Shown here in pieces: positions 16,901 through 29,542 of a stretch of DNA of 64,000 nt (the stretch's first letter is position 1; each line of letters starts with the position of its first letter). The DNA lies in the NCBI GenBank assembly GCA_949752745.1, contig OX457031.1:20084199-20148198 (forward strand), given 5' to 3'. Origin of the DNA: Protula sp. h YS-2021. Lineage: Eukaryota; Annelida; Polychaeta; Sabellida; Serpulidae. A program made the position numbers and the translations under genes. The notes under the pieces are model-generated. The model saw only the letters and a program-made list of their open reading frames with translations. It was not told the DNA's origin and made no database searches.

Positions 16901-19900
16901 TCATCTCACACCTGCTCAGAGAAATTATGATAGAAGTCCAAATCCGCTTCGATGTCAAAAGAGCAGGCTTTTCGTCGATGGCCCATGGCAGCTCCCATGA
17001 AATCATTTAGGGAAGAAGTAACGCCGAACAGTGACCCTAGCGGCACTTGATTTAGCTGCAAAGTCAGGCGGAAATTTTAACGATTTTTTTTAAACGAAAC
17101 CCTGCTATGCATTGGGACTTCACTGACCAGCTCTCTCTTGTTGAATGAACCCACATGTAAACTTTCTATTATCGATATTTAAGCATGGGAAACATTAGCT
17201 ATTGTTTGCATCTTAAATAATTCCGTAAAGATTTGTAGAAAAGTTGGCATTGAGTCAACCACCACACCTATACTCTTTGCTACGTTTTGAGCATGAATCA
17301 AATTTGGCCTTCTTCATGACATCATTTCATTTTATTTATTGTAAATTGCATTTTGTGATATTTGCTTTTATTTTAATTTTAAAAATTTTGGCTTTAAAAA
17401 TCAAGATGAATATTTCTGGCTAAAGCTCTACAAGCTATGCATTTTTATTTTCTTAATTTTTTTCTTTATTATAATTAGGCATTTATAATTAGACAGTTTG
17501 TAATGTATAGGACACATAAAATGGAACAACGCTACCTGAGGGACACTTTCGTCGTTTTGGTCAAAACGTGAAGTTAGGAGAATATCGTTCCAATCTTCAA
17601 GCATTTTTGGATGTCCAAAAGTAGTGCGATACACTCGCATATTTACAGCATCTATGACACCACCGCTGTTATGTTGGTATATAGTCTGCAAATAAATAAA
17701 CAAATAAAATAAAACAATAGCGTCAAGTAATTGTAGTTTATTATCTTGATCCTAATCCTACGAATAAAATTGAGGTTTTTAAATAAAGACAGATATATCT
17801 TCAGGAAAGAGTAATGTCCACTCATGAACTGAAAATATATAAGATATAACCCGTAAACATGTTAGATTCTAAACGTTTTAGTTACGTAAACTTTTGTGGG
17901 TTGCATCTGCCCCCCTCCTCTCCCCCATACCCCGGCCCCCATCCCGAAGATAAGCCACGAAGCTCACTTTTCTACATCCGTTGCATAATCTGGTGCACTG
18001 GAGGGTACAATGTCTATTCTTATTTGGCCCATTTAGTTCAGGGTGTTTCAAAGTCTCAGTGTACCTCTTCAGCATCGTCTCATAGCGGACTCTGCAACAA
18101 GAATGGACAATAACAGACACATATATAGCGTTATACAACTGTGGTGTACTTAGGCAATATCCCTTTTTAATTGCCTATTGAACTTCAAGCTGCGGCTTTT
18201 GGAGAGTAACAATGCCACACGTAAATAATGTAGTTGAATTTAAAAAACTCAACTCGAGAATTCAGCCACGAGTGTAACGACTATGGCGGATCATAACACG
18301 CAGGGAGGGGGGGGGGGGAAGCAGGGGACATTTTCTAACCGGCAATGGAGCCATCAAGAATAGCCAGATACCATGCCCCAGGCCAGATATAAAAACCATT
18401 TAAAAGTAAGATATCAACAGCACGCAAACCCCGATATGACCCCCAAAGGACAAGTAGTCATACTGTCTTACTACAAGCTGACTGTATTTTCTTTCACGGT
18501 CGTTTTATTTAACAGTTGGTTTTTTTTTCTCTCAGCAATCTAATAACGTATACTGCATCACCGTTTGGATACTACTCTCTGAGAAAAATTCAGCAGTCAT
18601 TTCCCCCTGAATGGTACTCGTTAAATATGCCACCAAGACTCTTATCTCCGTACACAAAATGAAAGCGACGTAAAGAATTGACATACGTAACCCCTCCCCC
18701 ACCCCCCGTCTAAACACAACTTCTCCGCGGAACCCACAACAATTTTCGGTAGTCTTTCTCGAACATTGCCGAAGCAGAAGTAATCAACAAACCATATCCA
18801 CGTACCTCTCTGCGGGATAAGAATTTATGTCTGCGAATGACTTGAGCTGGGTACCCGCACGGTACTTATGCCGACTGACTGCCGAGTAAATGTGTGTGGG
18901 ACACAACAGATCGTTGGCGCTGCAGTTCACAGTCGTGTGCAGTAACCTTACACACGAAATAGCGTAACGGCAGGATAAAAAAACTTCCTTAGAATTCTTC
19001 TCAACAATTATTTTCTATTGTTTTCACTTTATTAAGAAAATGAAGTTTAAATCTAATGATTACCACACGTTTTATTTATTTTAATTTTTATATATGTTCG
19101 GAAGTTGTTAACAATTTAGTGGCAATGACCTTGGAGGCAAGGGTTCGTTGTGGATATAGCTGATTTTCACGTGTTTACTGTAACAGATGGGTACATATGC
19201 ACCTAAACCACTGGCCGGTCGCGCATGCGTGGCACTCATTGGGTAGAGGAACGGGAACTCATTTCCTGTAAGTATCAAGCCGTTGGTAGACATACACATA
19301 ACAGTATTTAGTGCGCTATCAGTTCTTTATTTTTTGCATTTTTAAAATATATAGCAACCATAACGCTCATTTGAAATCATATTCTATTCGGCCGAACGTC
19401 ATAATTATACGAAAGTAATCTGCCAAATATAGACTTGAAGAGATCCAATACCTTAAAAGTACGCAGATGAGAGGCATATATTTTGATTTTAGTTATATTT
19501 GAAATGAGCAACTTAAGTTGATATGTTTATATTTTTATATGTCAAAGTGTAAAACCTTCTAAAAGTACTTGCAGAGAATATTTGAAATTCACGCCGTCAA
19601 CGCTGAAAAGTAAATACATGTCCTTCATATCTCGAGGCTTAAGATTGTGCAAAACATTCACCTAAAAAACAGACAACAACAAATAAAAAAAATACCTACT
19701 TTATTCACAAGTAGGCGCAAAAGCAGATCCTAAAGTAGGTGTTTATAATTTTTTTAAAGAATAAAAACAAAAAGGAAGATGCACATGCAAACATCGAGAG
19801 CGTTTCAGCTAAAATTTTCAACTGAATAATATTGAAACTTCAGCACAACGCTGAGCGATGCGCCACGCTTACGGCAACGACAGAAGCTTTACTACTTCAA

Positions 19901-21479
19901 ACTTGTAGTATAAGACAGAAATTGCGTCGACAGTCATAATGACTAGAGGAAAGAAGCCGAGTGCAAAAAAATACAACAACCTCACTATTTTCATTAAGCA
20001 GCTCTCAAAAAAAAAACCACATACCTTCTAGTCATTGACATATCCGGTGCACAAGTATTTTACTTAGGTATTTTACTTATAAGTGTTTTATTTACCTCTC
20101 TCACTAAAGCCGGAAATAGGTATATTCTAAACACACAACCAGGTCCATAGTCTTCGTAAATGACAACAAAGTCAGCGCCATAGTCAATGTGAACCGTGAA
20201 ATCTGGTGCCAGTGGGTAACTATTATCTCTAAAGAAGAAGAAATGTTATTTGCTTATTACAAGTTACCTGGAGCAGAAAACACTGTTGATAATTTATGTT
20301 CTAAATCGTACTTTCAATTAGTGATCACACTTAGTTCTGACCGAATAACTTCTTGAAAACTGGTCACAAAACTTATGGTCCTTAAGATATGTTTTTTATT
20401 TTAAAAAATATCTTTTGGATGTTGCACCTGTTCGCTGAAGTTATCTCCGTAAATTCGGCGTGAGATTTCCTCTTTGGCAAATCATAGTAATGAAGCATGT
20501 GATGTTCCTCTAGGAACAACTCTGCCAAGGGGTCGACTAGCCGAGGGCCTATGTATTGATCATTTCGTCGCATGAGCGCTTTGAGACGTTCCGCGTTTAG
20601 TTGAATCTGAAAGAGAGAGGCTTCAATAACAAGGACAGAGATGAGATAACTTCTACACATAACAGCACATGTTTAAACATCACTGTATGAACTTCAGCGA
20701 AACGGTAAGTTTTCGACAAAAAAATCGCATCAACGCTGAGACCTCGCTGGATGGAACCATATTGTTTCTTCCAACAAAACTGTTTAATTCAACACCACAG
20801 AACTGGTCTCACACCTGAAGTAAAGTATTTAATAAGTATTGCATCTACCTGAACATTTCAAGACTCTCGCAATCGTTAGTCTAAACAGATCAAAACATTA
20901 TACAATCAAGTTACAGAAGACAAATGTTGTATCAGGCAAGATTTCATGTTCTTTTGCTCACCCATGTGACATTTACCAATTTCTCCTCAGCACCCCCTCC
21001 CCGAACCAGAGAAATTTTCTGGCGATTTTCAATACAGAATGCAACTGTGGACTGGTTACTGTTGAGCAGATGTTTATGGAAAACTATCCACATCAAGAGA
21101 TTGGCGTATTCATCAGCACATTTTTTCACTTCCCTGATTTACAAACACCAACAGCTAATACCCCCCCCCCCGGATTTTTTTATTGTACGAATCCGACAAC
21201 ATGTTATCCCTGCTTATGATGCAACCCAATTATTTTAATATTATAGGGTCAGTTCAAGGGAGTTTGAGTTAATGAGATCACACAATTTGTGACAACCGGT
21301 GCCACAAATTGAAATGAATAAAAATAATGTATAACCTGTAGAAAGTTGCTGAAAAAGGATTCTGAACCAATTTCTTTGTCGATCCACATGTAGAGCACGA
21401 CTGACGTCACAAGTGCGCACGCAACCAGTGCGTAAAACATCTGTCTTGTGCTAAGTTTATGAATCCGTGACGTCATCAT
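13952..21479 (-). CDS. Type II membrane-anchored DUF2961 (GH172-like) protein, 13 coding exons
   Basis: Exons (- strand): 21479-21336, 20606-20428, 20228-20096, 19661-19556, 19265-19130, 18091-17968, 17685-17536, 17055-16912, 16644-16554, 16266-16097, 15713-15581, 15305-15116, 14618-13952. All are GT-AG, all phases join, and the product is 788 aa. A basic cytoplasmic tail (~13 residues) precedes one membrane segment (~14-33), so the bulk faces the lumen or cell exterior. DUF2961 landmarks in order: GPG at 136-138, SGLGAYVPICYSK near 215, VPLGSLFG 328-335, YFYFPMPYWK 377-386, YFHASKR 431-437, GHVVGVL 457-463, GTGLEDYF 502-509, YRFHLLDPIPF 544-554, and a C-terminal beta region with RAKIWVNG near 720. 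Bacterial members are GH172 enzymes acting on fructan or arabinan linkages. Gln485 seems to replace one catalytic Glu, so activity is uncertain. A Cys cluster (261, 265, 269, 272) looks extra. The weakest splice site is the exon 4 donor at 19556. An acceptor just before the ATG (exon from 21512) implies an upstream 5' UTR exon. Confidence 0.88.
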
Positions 21480-21512
21480 TTGTTGCCAGGATCTTCCCTG
21501 CTTTATTTTTTT

Positions 21513-22317
21513 CTGAAAAAAAAATCGTCGTATTGAAACGCCAATATATGAATTCGCTATGGCCATCATATTAATTTAGTTGCCAGTCTTTAATTAACTC
21601 TCAGGAATGTCCTTAAAAACAAAAGTTCGTAAAATTTTGCAGGTAAACAATCTGGTTCGATCTCACATGAAGTTAAATACGAGGCGGGCAACATTCTACC
21701 TTGACGAGTACACAATAATTGCTAAAATTACAAATTGTCTAGCAGCTACAGAACATTATCGTGGCTTGTAACTGGAACATTATAACGGACTGTGTGAGAT
21801 CAAACCAGTAACCCTTCGCCCCTAGTCTGACCCAGCACTGATTTTTAAAAAGTATTTTCTGTGATGCGCAAGATTTTTAGTTTACATCTATACCTCTTAC
21901 ACATCCAGCGTTGGACATATACAAGTTAAGAGATCTGGTTATTTCGCGGTTTCTAAGCAACAAATAAACTTGCAATAACAAAGCAAAAGCTGTTTTCGCA
22001 CTTAGCGAATACACTTTCATTTTTGACAATTCGGCATCCAGCACGAGGGACGATGCAGAAACAGAAACATCTTAAAAATTCCTCGCTACATAACGAGTTT
22101 AAAAGTCAACTGGGCTCGCTTTGATTTTGTGCGTCTTTATTAGTGTTTGTTTAGGGCCCCAGAAGTACTACGGCAAAGATTTGATAACTTCTATGTTACG
22201 CTTTCTTTAAGAAAAAGAACACGGAAACAACCACAAACTCCCACAATAACTGATACTTGTTTGCATACAGCTACAGACATGTTTTTTATAAGCGGATTCG
22301 TACTTTGCTGTAAAGCT
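21513..22317. other. 5' flank of the DUF2961 gene
   Basis: A polypyrimidine-AG acceptor on the - strand at about 21513-21525 suggests that a non-coding first exon and the promoter lie further upstream in this stretch or beyond. I could not identify that exon, a TATA box or another gene. Confidence 0.4.
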
Positions 22318-22506
22318 TTTGTGTGTCGACCGAATTAGGTTGAGATAAAGGCATAAAAAAACGATAGAAAAAAACTGACAAAAATCACCAAAATTCCATT
22401 TTGCTAGAAACATACTCACAAGTGGGCTGTAAAAGAATTTTTGAAAGATCATTTGTTGGCTTTTCAAATTTAAAAATGTGCATGTTTTGATAGCTGGCGA
22501 CACTAC
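22318..22506 (+). repeat. Dispersed repeat family B, copy 2
   Basis: Direct-orientation homologue of 3500-3715, sharing CGACCGAATTAGG, GATAAAGGCATAAA, TTTTGCTAGAAACATACTCAC, TTGGCTTTTCAAAT and ATGTGCATGT with substitutions. It is non-coding. Its presence on both sides of the two genes shows a dispersed family rather than a local duplication. Confidence 0.65.
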
Positions 22507-25500
22507 AGACACAGGCGGGTTTAACCTAGGTTAGGAAACTACAATAATTGCTGATATTATCGCCACCCAAAACAACTGCCATTTCATGACAAGTCATAGA
22601 CATTAGTACCGTATGCCATAAAAAGTATTTTTACATATTCAATAACAAATTATGGCCCCATAAAATACATTAATGTTTTATTTAAGACAAAATTCGGCTC
22701 AACAATTTTTAAAAAAATCCGCTCACCCTACCTGTCAAAAAGGCGTAATATTATAACAGTCAGTGTACCAAAGTACATACCCGTTCCTGCTATTCGATCG
22801 TTGTTATAAAATAGCTAACCTCTGATGAGATCGATCTGGTATGTATAAACACAGGGCGGGTGGATATTTTAAAAAGTAGTTCCGCTGTTTTAGGGTGTTA
22901 TTTTTTCGGAATCTCCAATGGATCTGCGGAGTAAAAAGGTAATATTCCTAATAGACCGAATCATCGTAGGGGTTGGTTGTATTATCCACAGACATTCACA
23001 AAGAGCAGATGACGGATCAGATTTTGACTAATTTAGTAAGCGCGGCTGGTTGAAGACATTGCCATCAAAGCGCACTTGCATGTAGACATGTGTTTCAAGA
23101 TCCTGAAATGCATATCTAAGCGTCAATGGGAACTGCAAAAAGAAAGGGAGCCAAGACATAGCACCTTATTTCTGGCTTAATACTGGCTCTATTTCCCTTA
23201 ATTTAGTAAAGGTGCATTATAGAGATATCTTTTATATCTTATGGAACCTCCTCTTTCGTCCAGAAACGCTGGATAATTTTGTCAGTTTGATTACAATATG
23301 TGCGCTTCAATTCTTGTAGATCTAGGAAGGAATGTCATTAGGCGCGGATGCTTTCCCTGAGAACAACTGCTAAATCCCATTCGCCACATCGCTAGGAAGC
23401 GAGTCCAGGTTTGACAGGATGGGCAGCTGCGGTGTGCTTTCAATAATATCCTCGTATGCGTTCTCAGCCACTAGTACCTAACTTTAAATCATAATATCCC
23501 TGTAGTTTTTACACCATGCGTTTCCATTAGTTCTAATAGAGCAACTCAGTCGTCCAAACTGCTCTTACAGACAAACTGTCAAATTGAGCTACATTTCAGT
23601 CTGGCTGAAAATTTCAGGCACACTGCAAATTGCCTGGCTCGACTAAACATATTGCATTTGCCTAGAATATTCAGCCATATTGCAATGTGCTTGATTTTAG
23701 ATCCAGCAAATTTAACAGTGTGCTTTACATCTCTACTCCCAGCTTCAGTTTCCTGAGAATCTGCTCTCTTTTTTTGGTGGGCTTTAGTTGTTGTCTATTC
23801 TCCTATATTTTCGTGTTCATGTTTGAGTAATAGTACGTGTACGAGGACACTAGTGTTACAAAATTCAATCCAGTTTTTGGTTTAAATTTTCCCATAGAAC
23901 TCGTGAGCAGATACTCAGGTAACTAAAATTGTATGTGGTCAGTCAGAAAAAAGTACCATTTCAGAAAACTTTCAAATTGTCAAACTCTTATCAGGAACAT
24001 TGCAATGTGACTGACGTCTTAGGCAAAATTGCAATATGGTTGGTCAAGCAAGGGAATTTGGAATCTGCCAAATTCCAGCATAGCTGATTTGATATTTTCT
24101 GTAAAGTATATACATTCTTTGTATACATATCTGACGCTTATCAGTTCACAAGTCTGTAAATAAAAAAACCGCTAATATACCGGGAATTTCCGAAAAGAAG
24201 CACTGGGCGTCTAAACGGAACCTCTACACATTAAAACTCTCATATTGAAATCAAATAGCAGTTTTATAAGTCCTCAAACTCTCTAAGTAGGCTGTAATTT
24301 TATATTTCAAGCCAATTTTGGCCATGTGCAAAACACTACAACTTCATACGGCACTTTGTTTACAAAAATAGACATCGATAAATTTCAGGATAAACAACAA
24401 TGTAATTTACACAATATTTATTACAATTCCTCGAGGTATTTATTTATTTAACAAACACACAATGTCCTTGTGGCTGATTCCAAAAGATTGATTATGACTA
24501 GCTCTGGTAGTAAAGGAAACCATTGTTACCTAGAAAGGCCAAATGCAAAAAATAATAATTTGGATTAATAAGAATTTTTAAAAAGCATAAAATTAAATTG
24601 GTTGAATATAATTATATTTGAAAGTTTGTGTTTGACACTTTAATAAGGATCATCACACTGAAGAACCGTATCGATATTAGTTTTTGTGAGTTGGTCTTGC
24701 TTGATGTTAGCTGTGAAATCTCTTTAAGGACAAATTTCACAAAAGTGAAATATTTAGCACTTGGCTAAAACCAAAATTAATTCAACAATTTCTCCCTTCA
24801 ATTAGAATTTTAAGCATTTAAAAAATTTTCAGAGGGCATTTGATTTGATTTTACATTATGGAGCACCATTCTCCAAAGCGAATTTGAAACCTTTCTAGAA
24901 CATCTCCTCTAAAAACTCAAGCCCCGTGTTTCAGGTTCTCGGTTAAAATTAAGACTTAAACGTTCTGAAATTTTTCGTTTGTTCGACAGATGGTGCGTAA
25001 TGCGTAGTTGATAGTTTATTGGCACATTGAACACATCAAATTAAACCAGGTTAAATTTTGTATTTATGTTTTGTTCCTATGAAAACAACACAAGTATTTC
25101 AGTGTACTCTGCCTGTCTGTCGTGTGCAAATCATGCACATCGCGTATGCATTGGTGTAGCTGATGACGTATCCCGCTTTGTTAAAGCGTCAATGGCGGCT
25201 GCATATTTAATGTATAGGAAAACGAAGGCGAAAACAACAGTAGTACACCTAATGAAGTTTTCCAATGCGTATATTTAAACATAGAAAATAGTAAGAAGTG
25301 TAAAAAATCTTCAAAGATTTCATTTTTAAGTGATTTTTATCCGTGTATATCATTAGAAGAAAATGCAGATATATATGTAAGTAATTTGCCAAAGGTAAAT
25401 ATGATTAACTATGGTTTCGTTAAGAAGCATCCTTTAATCAGTTACCGAAAGAAACTTCTAATACAAAACACGACAAATGATTTGGAGAATCAAGGGTAAT

Positions 25501-26329
25501 GTAATTCTGGAGCTGAATATTTTAGCGTTAACAACAAACAGTTCAAATAATACAAATAAACTAAATACACATTATTAAAATGTTTTGTGTTTGAGGTTGT
25601 AAAATAGTGAAAGTGTTTTCAAGCTTTATTTTCAATTAAGTCATAAGTTCATCTTGTCGATAGTGACCAAAGTGTTTCTTAGCCTTTCTTATCCCGAAAA
25701 AATATGAAAAATTGCAACACTTGGAGATTTTTCAGTCTCCGTATTTTGTTGTTTTTATACGATTTATCGAAGTAGTTCCGTCTTATTCCCCTTTTCTTGC
25801 TATCGGCTTGTCCGGCGAAATGTTTGAGATCGTTATATCGCGTGTGTCCTTATCAGGTAAATGGCCCTCATCAATCCTTTGTGCGCTGCTGTACTAATAT
25901 GACAATATGTAGTATTGTGAATGTTGGTGATAGCAATGCTGCGAAACAGCTAAAAATGTCACAGTAAAACTATTAAACATCGATTTTCTTCATATGTCTT
26001 TGAAAAATACTCTACAAGAATACTTAGTACATTTTGCATCTAGGCTTTTTGTAAAGCTGTATTCGCAATATAAATAATTACCAGAATATTTGGTTTATTA
26101 GTCATATTTGGTTTTTTATTCAACGTATTGGGCATGGGGGAAAGTGGGTTTTCGTTGCGACTGATAGCAACGTTTAAACAGCGGTGCTTATCCATCGTCT
26201 AATCAGTGTTGCATTAAAGACGTTGATTAGGCATTTTTCTATCGTTGCGACCGATGAGAACTAAATCACAACCTGATTTAATGCTGCAGTTTGGTAGGGT
26301 CAGAATGTTTACTGACATATACCATATAA
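22507..26329. other. Unannotated AT-rich intergenic DNA
   Basis: No exon, RNA gene or complete element was recognised. Around 23580-24090 several short, degenerate segments share a TTGCAATATG/TTGCAATGTG core in both orientations, perhaps an eroded repeat. Everything else reads as unstructured AT-rich sequence. Confidence 0.45.
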
Positions 26330-27115
26330 GAGTCTAGAACAAGTCCCTATGGACAAATTCCTACCGGACAAGTCCCTACCTTCCAGGTCCTTACTGAATA
26401 ATTCCCTACTTAGGATAGGTCCCTACTAGGATTTCTCCTTACTTTTCCATTTTTTTTAGTTTTTATTTAGAAACATGGTTGGTATGTATTCGCCTTTTAT
26501 GTTGATTGAACTCACATCAAAATACGTTTTAGAGACTCGTAGCTGGCATTTTCGTTTGATACTCTAGTCATTTATTTTGTGTTTTTGTGTCACGATGTAG
26601 CTCAACTTTAGTTTAATGAAGCTGTTTGAGCTGAAAAAGGTGTAATCTAGATGTAATAGTGTTTTTTGTTTTTTGTGTCACGATATAGCTCCACATTAAT
26701 TTTAATAAAGCTGTTTGAGTTGAAAAATACTGTGTTTTTCTAAAAAGTAAAAATTTAATTAGTTACAATTAGCACACTCAAAGATTATCGCCGACATCGC
26801 AAGCTTATTGATCTATGAATAAAATCAACGATTTCATTAATTGCAGTTAGCGTAATCAAAGATTACTTATCGTTGACATTACAAGTGTATTGATCTGACA
26901 TTATGAATAGACTCAGGAGTCTTTTGACATGACTTCAATGAACATAAAAGGCAAATTCGTACTAACTATAATTCTAAATAGGGCTAAAATTGAAAAAGTA
27001 GGGAGTCGTCCTCGTAGGGACTTGTCCTAAATAAGGACTTGTCCAGTAGGGACTTGATCGATAGGGACTTATCCGGTAGGGACTTGCCCAATAGGGACCT
27101 GTCCTGTTTCCAGCA
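26330..27115. mobile_element. Foldback-type element with ~200-bp inverted ends
   Basis: The left end (26330-26530) and right end (reverse complement of 26920-27115) align over ~200 bases. The outermost ~100 bases of each are arrays of a degenerate ~20-bp unit containing GGACAAGTCCCTACC. The inner part shares TATTTAGAA, ATTCGCCTTTTATGTT.ATTGAA and CAAAA.AC. The interior is two nested tandem duplications: GTGTCACGAT.TAGCTC.A..TT at 26588 and 26676, and ATTAG.TA..A.TCAAAGATTA at 26757 and 26836. There is no open frame. It fits a non-autonomous foldback element; exact ends and target-site duplication are unclear. Confidence 0.8.
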
Positions 27116-28030
27116 TATAAAAAACTGTGTTACACAACCTTTTGATGCAAACATCATCGTGAAATGAAAGTCTTAGCATAATTCAGAAATTTTGACTCTT
27201 CTGGATCGTAATATTTGCCGCCTTTTCGGTGGTGGAAAATGAAAATTAAAAAAAAAAATTTATTTTTTATATAAGATCCCATTAAAAAGGACCCAGTATT
27301 CCTTAATGTCTTTATGCACCTAATCTATGTTGCTTTTGGTGGTGAAATGGTTGCTATATCTGTACATATAGTCAACCGTACTATTTAAACTAAAAAAATA
27401 ATCTAGCCTATTTGACGCAAGATTACAAGTGGTTTCAGTGATAATTATTCTCATCCTTCAGGGATGAAAAGCTGAGCTGAAAATGTATTCCATTTCTAAA
27501 TTGTTGGATGTGCCTAAGATGTGTCTAAGTTATGAACAAAATAAACATTTATTTGTATACCAAGTGTGTCCTGTGTTTTCCAGCTGATTGTGATGTAGAC
27601 TGAAAGGTAATGGGCCAGACAAATAAAATTAGCAATTAACATATAAAGTAAATTGTAGAGAAGTGTGAAATATTTGTTTGCTCTTTCCAACAGCAGCAAT
27701 TAATATCACGTGATGTATTTATTAATTCGTGAAAGAATGGTTGGGAAGAATGCTTAAGAATGCCATCAATTCACAGACGTACCGATTACAATCTGGATAA
27801 CATTGTTTTTTTTTTTTGGTGTCTTTATCTATATTAACCATAGTTTGATTATTTTTCTCTTAAAGAAAAGCACTTCAGAGTGACTTGAGAAGTGCATTGA
27901 ACCTTCACTTAGTTAGCCCCTCTAAACAAGAAAAACCCCTTGAACCGAAGGTTTATTTATGGCCAAATTCTACCATTCACTTAATCGGTGACAGTTTAGA
28001 GGGAAATCAGTTATTATGGTCAGTTAGTAA

Positions 28031-28078
<48 letters not shown>

Positions 28079-28719
28079 TATGATGTTAATGATAATAATC
28101 TTATTTTTATTTTATACTTGAAATATAATTTTGAAAGAAAATATTCCGCTGCAAGTTATTGTCGATTTCAAATGTCAAATAAATAACTATGTCGTGTTAT
28201 GTCAACGTTATCAGATGTCTGAAAATTCAATAAAAACAGTCATCATGCGACATTTCAAAAGCCGGGCTAAAATTACAGAATAAAGTGTATTTCATTAAAA
28301 AAATCACGACATACTTTAAATTAAGCGGGTGTACGTGACAATCGTTTATCCCCTGAATTAAAGCTTGATTAGCCGTGTTATGCTTGCTATTAACAGAACT
28401 GAACTCTGATGTTAGTTTTCTGTATATATGCTTGCAGAATTCAATATGTATCTGAACTGTTTATGTTTTTGATTTTATAATATAATATTTTTACAACATG
28501 ACCTTAGACCGAGTCCTTATAAAACATGTAGATACCTTAGCAAAATCTTCAGATGCCGTAACAATTTTATTAAATTATATAAAATACAACTTTCTCAATG
28601 GAATTATCATATTGTGTACTTGATGTCCTTTATTCATATACCATTGCGTTAAGCAAAGAGGTAACGATATAAAGTGCAGGCTGTCCGAAAAACGGGGGAG
28701 GGGCAGTTCAGGGCAAACA
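27116..28719. other. Unannotated AT-rich intergenic DNA
   Basis: It contains a (ATA)n microsatellite at 28031-28078 and homopolymer T/A tracts near 27805 and 27247. No gene, RNA or mobile-element signature was found in the rest. Confidence 0.45.
28031..28078 (+). repeat. (AAT)n microsatellite
   Basis: About 16 uninterrupted AAT units in intergenic DNA. The Ile-rich frame crossing it (27885-28121) is an artefact. Confidence 0.97.
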
Positions 28720-29076
28720 TAACATAGCTTATACTCATACTTATGCTCAAATTGAGTGTAAATCGTGAGTTTTAAACTCACTTGGAGCTCAAAATATGAG
28801 TTTAAGCTTTAGAGCATCGGCATTCCGCTAAGTGATAGGTTCTATCTGTCGGTGGCAGGAGAAAAGTTTCGTTTTATAGTTTAATGAAAATAAAGCACTT
28901 GAGACATTTAGAGAAATAAAAGGTCACTAGTTATCTTACTTTGGTTTGTTTCATTTCAAGACACTCAAAGCTAGCCTGAAGCTAGACTCATTTTGAGCTT
29001 AAGGTTTGCTTACTGAATGAATGAAGTGCTTTGCTGGAGATTTTGAGCGAGAGTATGAGTTTTAGCCATTTACCTT
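28720..29076. mobile_element. Small foldback/MITE-like element (~350 bp)
   Basis: The left arm (about 28720-28815) aligns with the reverse complement of the right arm (about 28970-29076). Shared blocks are AT.GCT.A.ACTCATACT...GCTCAAA and AGCTCAAAAT..GAGT.TA.GCTT. The unpaired centre is ~150 bases and non-coding. Arms are degenerate and no clear target-site duplication was found, so the exact ends and class remain open. Confidence 0.6.
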
Positions 29077-29458
29077 TTTTGGTTTAGTGAATGGTTATTA
29101 TCATGAATACCGGATGTTGGGAGAGGTCAAAAAGATCACCTTTTTTTGCTAAAAATGTTCTTTTTTCAGTTTTCTTACAGTTTAAAAAGTTTTCGCATAT
29201 AAGCGAACTTAACAAAAGGAATTCTTAGAATTATTTAGTTAAATTAAGTCAAACTGAATGACAACTTGACATCAAAACGTAAGAGCTTAAGAATTTAAAG
29301 GTTAAGAACTTCCAAATTATTCCTTACTTTGTAAATAACAGAAGGAACACTCAAACTAATGGTATGTTTTCACAAATGTGTAGCGCAGGGGTATAAAGAA
29401 AAAATCATTCATCAATTATACCAGTAGAATGCATCGTAAAAAATGTAAGGAAAGATTC

Positions 29459-29542
29459 AATATGTAAAGAACCTTCAATGGGAAAATATTAAAAAAACGC
29501 AATATGTAAAGAACTTTCAATAAGAAAATATTAAAAAAACGC
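29459..29542 (+). repeat. 42-bp tandem repeat, 2 copies
   Basis: 29459-29500 and 29501-29542 are near-identical 42-base units, each starting AATATGTAAAGAAC and ending ATTAAAAAAACGC, with three differences. It is non-coding. Confidence 0.93.

Noticed and set aside
18532..18717. Possible extra exon of the DUF2961 gene between exons 5 and 6
   Set aside because: Exons 5 and 6 already join in phase, and this frame lacks suitable splice sites and family similarity.
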